A stretch of 64,000 bases of DNA, taken from the NCBI GenBank assembly GCA_038199755.1, contig JBBPYR010000135.1, positions 41,218-105,217 of the forward strand. Direction: 5' to 3'. This document shows positions 24,108 through 32,862 of this stretch, piece by piece. How positions within the stretch are numbered: the first letter of the stretch is position 1; the number at the start of each line of letters is the position of its first letter. The notes beneath the pieces were generated by a model. That model saw only the letters and a list, made by a program, of their open reading frames with translations. It was not told the DNA's origin and ran no database searches. A program made the translations under genes and the position numbers. The DNA comes from JBBPYR01 sp038199755 (GTDB taxonomy: Bacteria > Chloroflexota > Ktedonobacteria > Ktedonobacterales > Ktedonobacteraceae).

Positions 24108-26201
24108 TCAGCGTGGATATGCCGCCGCTACGCCACCGTCAACGTTAAGGATATTGCCGGTGCTTTTGAGCGCACGTGTGGGCGAGGCAAAGAAGGCCGC
24201 CGCCTCGGCGATATCATCGGGTAGAATGTTGACACCCAATGTCGTGCGCTTGCGATAGACTTCTTCCAACTGGTCAGGGGCAACGCCATAGCTTGCCGCT
24301 CGCTCCTGTCGCCACGAGCTATCCCAGATGCGCGAACCAGACAGCACGGCGTCGGGATTGACGGTGTTAACGCGAATGCCAAATTGACCGCCCTCCTCCG
24401 CCAGACAACGGGCCAGATGTGCCTCGGCAGCTTTCGAGGTCGAGTAGGCGGAAACATTTTTGCCCGCAACCAGAGCATTTTTACTGGCAATAAACACGAG
24501 ATTACCGCCGCGTCCTTGCTCACGGAAAAGGCGAAAACCCTCGCGTGCTACCAGAAAATAGCCTGTGACGAGCACATTCCAGTTTCTATTCCACTGGGTC
24601 AGGCTTGTCTCGGTGATAGACGCACTTGAGGCTAAGCCCGCGTTATTCACACATACATCCACGCCACCGAAGGCACGAGCAGCTTGCTCAAAGGCAGCAT
24701 GTACGCTCTCCTCATTGGTGACATCCATCCACAACGCAACCGCTCGTCCAGATCCGTACTGCGTATTGAGATAGGTCGCCAGTTTCTGCGCCCCTTCAAG
24801 ATCGATATCTGTGGCGATAATATGTGCGCCATCCTGTGCAACACGCCGACAGATGGCAGAACCGATGCCACCAGCTGCACCCGTGACCAGCACCACCTGA
24901 CGAGCAAACTCCCGTTCGGCTGGTGCCAGTTTAAGCTTGTACTGTTCCAGCGGCCAGTACTCAACGGCGTAACTTTCGGCGTCACTGAGCGAAATGAAGC
25001 CGCCACAGGCTTCCGCGCCACGCATCACTGCCAGCGCACGGTGATAGAGTTGGGCCGAGACATCCGCCATGGCCGCATCCTTCCCCGTTGTGAACATGCC
25101 AACGCCCGGAATGAGGATGACACGCGGATGGGGATCAGAAACGGCGTCAGCAGCCCGCAGCACTGGCTCACTCGCATCGGGATCAAGGTCTTGCTGCGCA
25201 TTGGTTTTTAGATACTGTTGATAGCGAGCAACATAGACCTCAACACCCATTCGTACAGCTTGTCTAAGAGCCTCTATCCCTTCTTCTGGTGACCATGCGA
25301 CCAGCAAAGGCCAGGGTTTGGTATGAACTAAGTGATCGGGGCAGGCAGCTCCAATCCCTGTGAGCCGTGGCGCATCCACGCTAGCCGCGAAGGTTAGCAC
25401 ATCCTCGCTATCCTCGAAACGCAGAATTTGCCGTTTCTCGCCAGAGACGATACCACGCAGCGTTGGTGCAATCTGTGCAGCAACAGCATTGCGTTGCTCC
25501 TGTGCCAACGGTTGCGTACGAGCACCGCCGAAAACACTGCGCTGAGCATGAGCAATACGGTCCTCCACAAAATTCCGCGCATGCGTAATCGTTGTTAGCG
25601 TAGAGCTAAAGCAACTCTCATCGCTCTCACCCCAGGTAATCAGGCCATGTTTGGCCAGAATAACCAGGCGGGCTTGTGGCCGTGCGCGAACCGCCAACGC
25701 GACCTCACGCGCCAAGCCAAACCCTGGGCGGCGATAGGGTATCCAGATCAGATCAGTACCGAAGCAATCACGTGCCAGTTGCTCCCCATCGGCGGCACAG
25801 GCAAAGTAGTTGGTCGCGTCCGCATGGGTATGATCGATATGGGCGAAGGGCAGAAAACCGTGCAGGAGGGTTTCGATGGAAGGCCGTGGCCGCGCAGGAG
25901 ACAGGAAACAGTGTGACAGGTAGTCTACCATCTCGGTATCACTCATCTGCTCTCGCTCAAGCAACGGTAGGATATCATCAAGGTACAGACCAGTAAACGA
26001 GGCCTCGGTGCAGGTCGCAAGGTCTGAGCCAGACCCCTTTACCCACAATACATTGGCGGAGCGGCCCCGAAAATCGACCTCCTGTGCCTTGGCCGAGGTG
26101 TTGCCACCTCCCCAGTTGCAAATGGAACGGTCTGCCCCCAACTTTCGTGAACGCGCCACAAGTTGCGCTAGCGTCGTCGATATAGAAGATTCTGTCATCA
26201 T
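24108..26201 (-). CDS. rhaD: Bifunctional rhamnulose-1-phosphate aldolase / lactaldehyde dehydrogenase (RhaEW type)
   Basis: A 697-residue fusion. Residues about 10-400 are a class II aldolase domain: metal ligands H121, H124 and H126 lie in HIDHTHADA and a further candidate, H185, in AKHGLITWG. Residues 430-697 are a short-chain dehydrogenase with TGAAGGIG (440-447), S573, and Y586-x3-K590. The aldolase splits L-rhamnulose 1-phosphate to DHAP and L-lactaldehyde; in Chloroflexus-type RhaEW the SDR half is thought to oxidise the lactaldehyde to L-lactate. That fits the lutABC genes three positions downstream. ATG at 26201 is preceded by GAGAG. An alternative is reduction of lactaldehyde to propanediol. 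Confidence 0.93.
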   Translation of the reverse strand: MMTESSISTTLAQLVARSRKLGADRSICNWGGGNTSAKAQEVDFRGRSANVLWVKGSGSDLATCTEASFTGLYLDDILPLLEREQMSDTEMVDYLSHCFLSPARPRPSIETLLHGFLPFAHIDHTHADATNYFACAADGEQLARDCFGTDLIWIPYRRPGFGLAREVALAVRARPQARLVILAKHGLITWGESDESCFSSTLTTITHARNFVEDRIAHAQRSVFGGARTQPLAQEQRNAVAAQIAPTLRGIVSGEKRQILRFEDSEDVLTFAASVDAPRLTGIGAACPDHLVHTKPWPLLVAWSPEEGIEALRQAVRMGVEVYVARYQQYLKTNAQQDLDPDASEPVLRAADAVSDPHPRVILIPGVGMFTTGKDAAMADVSAQLYHRALAVMRGAEACGGFISLSDAESYAVEYWPLEQYKLKLAPAEREFARQVVLVTGAAGGIGSAICRRVAQDGAHIIATDIDLEGAQKLATYLNTQYGSGRAVALWMDVTNEESVHAAFEQAARAFGGVDVCVNNAGLASSASITETSLTQWNRNWNVLVTGYFLVAREGFRLFREQGRGGNLVFIASKNALVAGKNVSAYSTSKAAEAHLARCLAEEGGQFGIRVNTVNPDAVLSGSRIWDSSWRQERAASYGVAPDQLEEVYRKRTTLGVNILPDDIAEAAAFFASPTRALKSTGNILNVDGGVAAAYPR

Positions 26202-26208
26202 TTTTCTC

Positions 26209-26523
26209 TCAATCCAGATGGAATACTTCCTCTAGGAGGAACGGAAAAGAGGTTGTGGGGTCAACCTCGCGTTCCAGGATATCGCTCATAAAGGTTTCCC
26301 AACGATCACTCACAGAACTGGATGCCAGATACGTGCGGAAACGTGCGAAATCGGCCACTTCAAAGTATGCGAATAGCTGGAGACCTTGCAAGTAGATAGA
26401 GTAATTCTGGCAGCCAGCTGCTCGCAACTCGGACAGCATTTCCGGCCATACCTGTTGATGGCGGTGCCGATATTCGGCCTCGGTTCCGGGTTTGATGCGC
26501 ATGAGAAATGCAACACGCTGCAT
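26209..26523 (-). CDS. rhaM: L-rhamnose mutarotase
   Basis: A 104-residue dimeric alpha/beta barrel protein that interconverts alpha and beta anomers of L-rhamnose. The opening MQRVAFLMRIKPGTEAEYRHRHQQVWPEM and the LFAYFEV strand are characteristic; the conserved His in this first helix region (HRHQQVWPE) and Tyr in YSIYLQG correspond to known active-site residues. It ends 7 bp before the aldolase gene. Length matches E. coli RhaM (104 residues). Confidence 0.95.
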   Translation of the reverse strand: MQRVAFLMRIKPGTEAEYRHRHQQVWPEMLSELRAAGCQNYSIYLQGLQLFAYFEVADFARFRTYLASSSVSDRWETFMSDILEREVDPTTSFPFLLEEVFHLD

Positions 26524-26555
26524 GACTTCTCCCTCATACTTTATGCTATTCCTTA

Positions 26556-26666
26556 CAGACCACCTGAGCGAAGCGATTTCCTTGCAGTCAGATGAGCGTA
26601 GCTAGAGGCGATAGCCTCGTTTCTGACTGTCTTACAAGAAGACGCGCTAGCGTCGTTGGTGGTCTG
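26556..26666. repeat. Nested palindromic element between rhaM and rhaI
   Basis: An outer 9-bp perfect inverted repeat (CAGACCACC at 26556-26564, GGTGGTCTG at 26658-26666) encloses an 8-bp repeat (CAGTCAGA at 26585-26592, TCTGACTG at 26622-26629). That one holds a hairpin GAGGC-GATA-GCCTC (26605-26618). Beside it is GACGC-GCTA-GCGTC (26641-26654). The whole element fills most of the 155 to 160 bp gap and would fold as a branched RNA on either strand. It may be a REP/MITE-like repeat or an operon-internal processing signal. Confidence 0.7.
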
Positions 26667-26678
26667 AATAACAAGCTA

Positions 26679-27881
26679 TTATGCACCAGGATAGCCGCTA
26701 CTCACAGTGGTTGTTGCGCGTTCACGTGCGATACGCTCAGCATAGCCACCCGCACGAAAGGCCGTAATAGGATCAGGGTCACGCCCTTGCTGTTGGCGCG
26801 CCTGCGCCAATAGTGGACGCACATCCGTTTCGTATGCAGCTTGCAGCACGCGATAAGCACCCAAAACATCGCTGGCCTCTTGCGCCTGCTGTAAGGCTGC
26901 ACGATCTACCAAAAGAGCTTTCGCATAGGCTGTTTGAATATTGAGCACGCTTTGAATCATGGCTTCAATCTTTGGCTCAATGTTGTGAGATTGATCAATC
27001 ATATAGGCAACACGCCCGACATTGGTATTGCCCTCGGCACCCGCAACAAGAATTTCGTTAAAGATACAGAACAACTCAAATGGGTTGAGCGAACCAACGA
27101 TCAGGTCGTCATCGGCATACTTACGGTCATTAAAGTGGAAACCGCCCAGGCGTCCTTCGTCAAGCAATTGGGCTACAATCTGCGCAATGTTTGTTCCCTG
27201 CGCATGATGGCCAGTATCCACTAATACCTCTGCCTGTGGGCCGAGCTTCTGTGCCATCAACAGGGAGGTGCCCCAATCGGGCAGATCGGTCGAATAGAAC
27301 GCTGGCTCAAAAAATTTATATTCAATCAGCAGTCTCATCCCCGGTGGTAGCGCGGCATAGACCTCACGTAAACTATCAAGCAGGCGATGGCGGCGACCAC
27401 GTAGGTCATCCTGTCCGGGATAATTCGTTCCGTCTGCCAACCATAAGCTCAAAATATCTGAGCCAACAATCTTTGCGATGGTAATGCACTCTAACATATG
27501 ATCGATGGCTTGCCGCCGAATGGCAAGGTCACGATGGCACAGGCTACCAAGACGGTAGACATCCTCCTGAAAGAGATTGGGATTGACCGCGCCAATACGT
27601 ACTCCGAGTTGGGCCGCCTCTGCCTGCACTGCTACATAGTCAGCGACTTTATCCCAAGGAATATGAATGGCAACACTTGGACAGGCTCCCGTCACACGAT
27701 GGACCTCAGCGGCGTCAGCCAGCTTCTCAGGGAGAGTACGTGCGGCACCGGGCCAGGGAAAGACCTTAAAACGTGTACCGGAGTTGCCATAGCCCCACGA
27801 GGGAGTTTCAATTGTAAAACGTTGGATGGCCTCTATTACAGATGCGGCATCATGAGTGAATGTACCCAAACTGTCCTTCAT
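26679..27881 (-). CDS. rhaI: L-rhamnose isomerase, RhaI type
   Basis: A TIM-barrel isomerase of about 400 residues converting L-rhamnose to L-rhamnulose. It belongs to the RhaI type found in Pseudomonas stutzeri and Chloroflexota, not to the E. coli RhaA type. VDTGHHAQGTN and GGFHFNDRKYADDDL supply metal ligands. The start is uncertain: the frame is open to 27995, ATG at 27881 begins a good family N terminus but has GGAAG directly abutting it, and a GGAAGGAGGG further upstream has no in-frame start at a normal distance. The gap to rhaS contains a 12-bp hairpin. Confidence 0.88.
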   Translation of the reverse strand: MKDSLGTFTHDAASVIEAIQRFTIETPSWGYGNSGTRFKVFPWPGAARTLPEKLADAAEVHRVTGACPSVAIHIPWDKVADYVAVQAEAAQLGVRIGAVNPNLFQEDVYRLGSLCHRDLAIRRQAIDHMLECITIAKIVGSDILSLWLADGTNYPGQDDLRGRRHRLLDSLREVYAALPPGMRLLIEYKFFEPAFYSTDLPDWGTSLLMAQKLGPQAEVLVDTGHHAQGTNIAQIVAQLLDEGRLGGFHFNDRKYADDDLIVGSLNPFELFCIFNEILVAGAEGNTNVGRVAYMIDQSHNIEPKIEAMIQSVLNIQTAYAKALLVDRAALQQAQEASDVLGAYRVLQAAYETDVRPLLAQARQQQGRDPDPITAFRAGGYAERIARERATTTVSSGYPGA

Positions 27882-27999
27882 CTTCCGTCTGCGGCGAGTA
27901 GTACTCTTCAAACACTGAGAGGAAAACGCCGCCCTCCTTCCCATGCTTAAAACATAACGAGCATACATTTCATCACTACAAAATAGAGCTAGCATACAA

Positions 28000-28044
28000 G
28001 AGGAGAGTACGGAGGATATGTTGTGTATTCTGCGTACTCTCCTC
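28000..28044. terminator. Intra-operon hairpin after rhaS
   Basis: A 12-bp perfect inverted repeat (GAGGAGAGTACG at 28000-28011, complement at 28033-28044) with a 21-nt loop, 15 nt past the rhaS stop. No T run follows on the minus strand. It resembles stem-loops that stabilise binding-protein mRNA or partly attenuate downstream genes. Confidence 0.45.
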
Positions 28045-28058
28045 CCGCCTTGAACTTG

Positions 28059-29111
28059 CTAGAAGTTGAACTGACCAATATTATCCTTGGTGAAGACCGT
28101 TGGGGGTCCTAACAGGACAACACCATTCGCGCCAACTGTTTTCGTACCGAGTTTACCCGCAGTAAAGCTATCGCCTTCTTTGCCGGTAATCTTGCCCGTT
28201 ATCAATGCGTCGGCAGCATAGTACGCCAGGTAGCCAAGCTGTCCTGGATCCCAGAGCGCAAAGCCCTGGACGGTACCATCAGTCACATACTTACGCATCT
28301 GGTTTGGTGTGCCAAGTCCGGTAAGGGCAACCTTACCACCTTTGTTCACCGACTCAATGGCACGAGCGGCGGCGGCAATACCAACAGTTGTCGGAGAAAT
28401 GATACCTTTGAGGTTAGGATAGGCTTGCATGAGTGAGAGGGTATCGTTAAAGCTGGTTTGATCATCGTCATTGCCATACACAACCTTGACGAGGCTCATC
28501 CCTTTGTACTGCGGCTTCGATAGCTCATCTTTCATGAAGCCTATCCAGGTGTTCTGGTTGGTCGCGGTGCTGGCAGCAGAAAGAATGGCTACCTGCCCAG
28601 TATAATTGAGTTGCTTACCCAGAGTCTGCACCTCAATGCGCCCGATATCCTCTGCATTCGCCTGGTTGATAAACACCTGGCGAGCATCAGGTGCGACATC
28701 GGAGTCATAGCTCACGACTTTAATGCCCTGTGACATGGCCTGCTTGAGGGCCGGTGCCAGGGCATTCGGGTCGTTCGCGGAAACAACAATGGCGCTCACA
28801 TGCTGCTGTGTCAGGGTATTAATCCATGTGACCTGTTCAGATGCGCTGGCAGTGGAAGGGCCCACCTGTTTGAACGTGCCTTTGAGTTCGGTAGCCGCGC
28901 TCTTCCCGCCAGTAGCGGCTGTATCGAAATACGGGTTGTTGACAGCTTTGGGCAAGAAAGCAACATTGAGGCTACTTGTGCTACCGCCACCAGTACTACC
29001 GCTACCACCACTCGAAGTGCCGCCGCTACTAGTGGTGCCGCCACAGGCTGCCAACACCAGCATGAAAAACACGATACATCCAAACCCTAGTGTGTGAAAC
29101 AGCTTCTTCAC
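28059..29111 (-). CDS. rhaS: Rhamnose ABC transporter substrate-binding lipoprotein
   Basis: A 350-residue periplasmic-binding-protein type I (Peripla_BP_4) lipoprotein. Residues 1-22 are a signal peptide and the lipobox LAAC places the lipidated cysteine at C23, followed by a flexible Gly/Ser/Thr linker to about residue 48. The mature domain starts SLNVAFLPKAVNNPYFD. It shows the AutoInducer-2/ribose-binding fold used by RhaS proteins. It is encoded 11 bp upstream of nothing else but after the permease genes, and is followed by a stem-loop, as is usual for highly expressed binding proteins. Confidence 0.92.
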   Translation of the reverse strand: MKKLFHTLGFGCIVFFMLVLAACGGTTSSGGTSSGGSGSTGGGSTSSLNVAFLPKAVNNPYFDTAATGGKSAATELKGTFKQVGPSTASASEQVTWINTLTQQHVSAIVVSANDPNALAPALKQAMSQGIKVVSYDSDVAPDARQVFINQANAEDIGRIEVQTLGKQLNYTGQVAILSAASTATNQNTWIGFMKDELSKPQYKGMSLVKVVYGNDDDQTSFNDTLSLMQAYPNLKGIISPTTVGIAAAARAIESVNKGGKVALTGLGTPNQMRKYVTDGTVQGFALWDPGQLGYLAYYAADALITGKITGKEGDSFTAGKLGTKTVGANGVVLLGPPTVFTKDNIGQFNF

Positions 29112-29122
29112 TGTCTCCTCCT

Positions 29123-30118
29123 TTACACATGTCTCGAACTGCCCGCAGCCAAACGTCTGCGGCTAAGAGTAGTCTGAATCTGCTGAGCAATATTAGGACC
29201 TAATACGGAGAAGATGAGCAGCACACCTACGACAATGTTCTGAACATCTCCACTGACATCAGCCAGCCCTAAAGCATTGCGCAACATTCCAATCACAAAC
29301 AAGGACAATATGACGCCTACCAGTGTTCCACGACCGCCAAAGATATTCACACCTCCAAGCAAGACTATTGTGATGACATCCAACTCAAAGCCAACCGCGT
29401 TGTCAGCACGTGCGCTGGAAAACCTGGCGGTCAGGATAATACCCGCGAGTGCTGAAAGCAAACCAGAGAGGATGTAGAGCATGAGCTTGATTTCCGTCAC
29501 ACGAATGCCCGAAAAGCGCGCCGCCTCGCGGTTGTTGCCAATCGCGTAGACCTGCCTGCCAAACCAGCTGCGGTGCAGAATGCCCATGAACAGCACCACT
29601 AAAAGGACAAAGACGATGAGGGACCAGGGAATAAGGGTACCAGGTACGTTACCAAATCCGAAAGTGGTAAAGGCATTGGGAAAGTTACTGTATGCCTGAT
29701 CTCCCAGAATGACAAATGCCAAGCCACGATACAGACCCAAGGTGCCCAGCGTCACCACCAGCGAGGGCAGGCCCAAACGTGTCACGAGCAGGCCATTAAT
29801 CAAGCCCGCGACAACGCCAACCAAGAGTGCAATAATAATCCCTAGCCCGAGGGGAACACCAGCATTCGATGTTACCCCTAGCACCGCACTGGCAAGGCCA
29901 AGTATTGAGGCTACCGAAAGATCTATTTCACCAGATATGATAATCAGCGTCATGGGTAGGGCCATAATCGCCTTCTCCATAAAGTCCCTTACCATAGAGG
30001 AAAAATTGAAAGCAGTGAAGAAATAAGGCGAGAGCAAGCTACCCAATATAATAGTGAGCAGCAAGAGAAGGACCAGCAGTGCCTCCCACGAGCGTGTAAA
30101 TGTTCTCAATCGCTTCAT
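29123..30118 (-). CDS. rhaQ: Rhamnose ABC transporter permease RhaQ
   Basis: A 331-residue permease of the ribose/autoinducer class (BPD_transp_2), with about eight to ten hydrophobic segments. GEIDLSVASILGLASAVLG and GGVNIFGGRGTLVGVILSL are the conserved loops that contact the ATPase and line the pathway. It overlaps the rhaP stop by 4 bp (ATGA). With RhaP it forms the heterodimeric membrane channel. Confidence 0.9.
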   Translation of the reverse strand: MKRLRTFTRSWEALLVLLLLLTIILGSLLSPYFFTAFNFSSMVRDFMEKAIMALPMTLIIISGEIDLSVASILGLASAVLGVTSNAGVPLGLGIIIALLVGVVAGLINGLLVTRLGLPSLVVTLGTLGLYRGLAFVILGDQAYSNFPNAFTTFGFGNVPGTLIPWSLIVFVLLVVLFMGILHRSWFGRQVYAIGNNREAARFSGIRVTEIKLMLYILSGLLSALAGIILTARFSSARADNAVGFELDVITIVLLGGVNIFGGRGTLVGVILSLFVIGMLRNALGLADVSGDVQNIVVGVLLIFSVLGPNIAQQIQTTLSRRRLAAGSSRHV

Positions 30119-31155
30119 CGTTGCCTCCGTGCTAGCAGACTACGCTGGAGCCAGCGTGTGATAAAGGCATCAATAGCGACGGCTATAAGAATAACTGCAC
30201 CATCAATGGCCTGTAACCAGAACTGGGATAGCTTGAGCAGGTTGAGCGAATTATCAATCGTCCCTAACAGAATTGCTCCCAGCATCACCCCGAAGATCGT
30301 ACCAGAGCCGCCGAAGATATTCACGCCACCAACGACTACGGCTGCGACAACCTGGAGCTCAAGCCCAGAGGCGGCGGTCGCGTCTACGGTGGCGAAGCGG
30401 GCTCCCCATAGCACGCCAGCGAAACCGCAGAGCAGACCTGAGATCACGAAGGCGAAAAATACGAGCAGACTGCTGCGTATACCCACCAGTCGCGCCGCTT
30501 CAGGATTACTACCAATGGCATACAGCTGGCGACCGCCACGTGAGTAGCGGAGCAGATACGCCGCGATCACGGCGATGACCGCCGCAAACAGAATGAGTGC
30601 GGGAATACCCAGAAACTGTGTCGTCGCCAAGCTAAGGAAGTTGTCGGGAACATCAGAAGCACTCACCTGCGAACCGCCCGCGTACACAAAATCGAGGCCG
30701 CGATAGATGTATAAGGTGCCCAGCGTGACAATAATTGCGGGTACACGGCCAACTGTCACCACCAGGCCATTGATCATGCCCAGTAGCAACCCGAGCAGAC
30801 ATCCCAGCAGAATGGCCACAAACAGATTTGTGCCTGGTTGCTGCTTGAAGAGGTTCGCGGCGAAAAAGGCAGTAAAACCCACAATCGAGCCGACCGAAAG
30901 ATCAATGTTGCGCGTCAGCACCACCAACGTCTCGCCAACCGCGATGATTGCGATGATCGCCACCGACAACAAAATCTGCTCGATATTTCCCACAGTGAGA
31001 AACTGGGGAGCTTGTATGCTCACGACTACAATCACAAGAAATAAGACTATGAGGAGTCCCAGTTCACGCACTCTACTCACGGAGCGTACCAGCCGATTGC
31101 CGCCACTCCGCTTTGCTGTGCGTCCCTCCTCCAGTTCTTTACTGGTGGCCGTCAT
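30115..31155 (-). CDS. rhaP: Rhamnose ABC transporter permease RhaP
   Basis: A permease of about 346 residues, paralogous to RhaQ: TRNIDLSVGSIVGFTAFFA and GGVNIFGGSGTIFGVMLGA match the RhaQ motifs. A charged cytoplasmic N terminus of about 30 residues precedes the first membrane span. An AGGTGG site favours ATG at 31155 over the in-frame ATG at 31179; either way the start lies inside the end of rhaT, giving a 17-bp overlap and translational coupling. Confidence 0.9.
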   Translation of the reverse strand: MTATSKELEEGRTAKRSGGNRLVRSVSRVRELGLLIVLFLVIVVVSIQAPQFLTVGNIEQILLSVAIIAIIAVGETLVVLTRNIDLSVGSIVGFTAFFAANLFKQQPGTNLFVAILLGCLLGLLLGMINGLVVTVGRVPAIIVTLGTLYIYRGLDFVYAGGSQVSASDVPDNFLSLATTQFLGIPALILFAAVIAVIAAYLLRYSRGGRQLYAIGSNPEAARLVGIRSSLLVFFAFVISGLLCGFAGVLWGARFATVDATAASGLELQVVAAVVVGGVNIFGGSGTIFGVMLGAILLGTIDNSLNLLKLSQFWLQAIDGAVILIAVAIDAFITRWLQRSLLARRQR

Positions 31156-32656
31156 TTGCCACCTGCCCCGTTGCTGCAAACATCACTTTCTCCTGGTCCG
31201 CTTCTGCGCGGTCGAACATTCCAGCGACCCGTCCCTCGTGCAGCACCAACACACGATCAGACATGGCGAGCACTTCAGGTAGTTCACTGGAAATAAGTAT
31301 GATTGCCAGTCCCTTGGTCGCGAGGTCCGAAATAATGCGGTGAACCTCGGCTTTGGCACCGATGTCTATACCTCGTGTTGGCTCGTCAAGAATAAGAATG
31401 GTTGGCTTGGTGATGAGCCACTTTGCCAGCACAACCTTTTGTTGATTGCCGCCCGAAAGAGCTTTCACCAACTGGTCTATTCCTGCTGAGCGCACTTGGA
31501 GTTGCTGCGAGTAATCAGTAGCGATAGCGCGTTCACGCTGGCGATCTACCGCACCAAATTTGCTCAATTGTTGCAGAATGGGTAAGGTCATATTGGCCAT
31601 GATGGAGAAATCAAGTACCAACCCGTGTTGATGACGGTCCTCTGGCACGTAGGCGATACCGTGATGCATAGCGGCTTGTGGAGAGGTGATGTTCACCACT
31701 TGCTGCCCAATGCGTATCTCGCCGCTCTCAGCGTGATCGATGCCGAAGAGCACCCGCGCTATCTCGGTACGGCCCGCGCCAACGAGCCCCGCGAAACCGA
31801 GAATCTCGCCACGACGCAATTCAAAACTGATATCACGAAAGACGCCTGGGCGCGTCAGATGCTGCACAGAGAGTACAACCTCGCCGATGTCGGCTTTGCC
31901 CTTGGGGAAAAGAGCCGACAGTTCACGACCCACCATGTTGCGAATAATATCTTCGGTCGTGAATTGTGCCGTCAATCCGCTCGTGACATAGGCACCATCA
32001 CGCAAGATGGTCACGCGGTTAGCCAGTTCGAAAATCTCTTCCAGCCGATGGCTCACGAAAAGGATCGCTACACCGCGCTGCCGTAATTGCTCCACGATCA
32101 CAAAGAGTTCTTTGACTTCATGGGGGGAAAGCGCGGCGGTTGGTTCGTCCATAATGAGCACACGAGCATCGAGGGAAAGGGCTTTCGCGATCTCAACCAG
32201 TTGCTGATCGGCGACGGACAACCCTTGTACAGGAGTATTTACGCTTAACTGCACATCAAGCGATGCCAACAAACGCTCGACATCCGCATACATGCGTTTC
32301 CAATCGACGCGCCCAAAGCGATCAATCGGTTGCCGCCCCATAAAGACGTTCTCGGCTACATTCAAATCGGGAAATAACGTCGGCTCCTGATGAATCACGG
32401 CAATGCCTAGACGCTGCGCCTGCGCCGGGCTATGCAGTTCAACCGCTTCACCCTCTAGCTTGATCGTCCCTGTATCAGGTTGATGGATACCTGCGAAAAG
32501 CTTGACGAGGGTACTTTTCCCTGCCCCATTCTCTCCAACAAGTGCATGGACTTCACCACGGTATAAGCTCAGATCGACACCACGCAGTGCCTGCACAGTA
32601 CCAAATTGTTTGGTAACGCCCATAAGTTCGATGATAGGTTGAGCAAGTTGTGTCAC
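31139..32656 (-). CDS. rhaT: Rhamnose ABC transporter ATP-binding protein RhaT
   Basis: A 505-residue protein with two fused nucleotide-binding domains. The first has Walker A GENGAGKST and VLIMDEPTAALS; the second has a degenerate Walker A GLVGAGRTE, in which the usual Lys is Arg, but a full ILDEPTRGID and signature LSGGNQQKV. This asymmetry is normal for RbsA/RhaT proteins. It is the first gene of the operon; its ATG at 32656 follows GGAAGGGAAC. The name follows the operon context, since RbsA, AraG and RhaT cannot be told apart by motif. Confidence 0.93.
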   Translation of the reverse strand: MTQLAQPIIELMGVTKQFGTVQALRGVDLSLYRGEVHALVGENGAGKSTLVKLFAGIHQPDTGTIKLEGEAVELHSPAQAQRLGIAVIHQEPTLFPDLNVAENVFMGRQPIDRFGRVDWKRMYADVERLLASLDVQLSVNTPVQGLSVADQQLVEIAKALSLDARVLIMDEPTAALSPHEVKELFVIVEQLRQRGVAILFVSHRLEEIFELANRVTILRDGAYVTSGLTAQFTTEDIIRNMVGRELSALFPKGKADIGEVVLSVQHLTRPGVFRDISFELRRGEILGFAGLVGAGRTEIARVLFGIDHAESGEIRIGQQVVNITSPQAAMHHGIAYVPEDRHQHGLVLDFSIMANMTLPILQQLSKFGAVDRQRERAIATDYSQQLQVRSAGIDQLVKALSGGNQQKVVLAKWLITKPTILILDEPTRGIDIGAKAEVHRIISDLATKGLAIILISSELPEVLAMSDRVLVLHEGRVAGMFDRAEADQEKVMFAATGQVANDGHQ

Positions 32657-32715
32657 GTTTGTTCCCTTCCTCTCGAACGTTCTTGACGGACCAGACGCTA
32701 GACATATGCATGAGT

Positions 32716-32727
32716 TGAAACGTTTCA
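32716..32727. promoter_or_regulatory. LacI-type operator O2 (TGAAACGTTTCA)
   Basis: A perfect 12-bp palindrome with the central CG of LacI-family operators, 60 bp upstream of the rhaT start codon and well inside its leader. An identical site lies 125 bp to the right. Confidence 0.85.
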
Positions 32728-32840
32728 GTAAAAACAGAGCCTACTTGCTTTATTCACTTGTTAGAGGTTCACAAAATAAAGAGTTGTTTTTCAGCTCTAT
32801 GAGCACAAATATGGTTACAAGATGTCGTGTTTGGGAGATT

Positions 32841-32852
32841 TGAAACGTTTCA
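32841..32852. promoter_or_regulatory. LacI-type operator O1 (TTGAAACGTTTCAA core)
   Basis: The same 12-bp palindrome, here extended to 14 bp. It lies about 4-15 nt downstream of the predicted rhaT transcription start, the position expected for repression by blocking initiation. The centre-to-centre distance of 125 bp to the other site is close to 12 helical turns, which would suit DNA looping. Confidence 0.88.
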
Positions 32853-32862
32853 ATTAAAAATA

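Noticed and set aside
24684..25211. 175-codon plus-strand frame opposite the aldolase/dehydrogenase gene
   Set aside because: Antisense to a clear 697-residue enzyme; composition is typical of a mirrored coding frame.
26556..26666. Considered as an insertion sequence or CRISPR remnant
   Set aside because: There is no transposase frame, no direct-repeat target duplication that could be seen, and no repeat-spacer periodicity; it is reported as a palindromic element only.
28811..29083. Hydrophobic or Gly/Ala/Val-rich frames around the rhaS signal peptide
   Set aside because: They arise from the repetitive Gly/Ser/Thr linker codons of the lipoprotein read in other frames.
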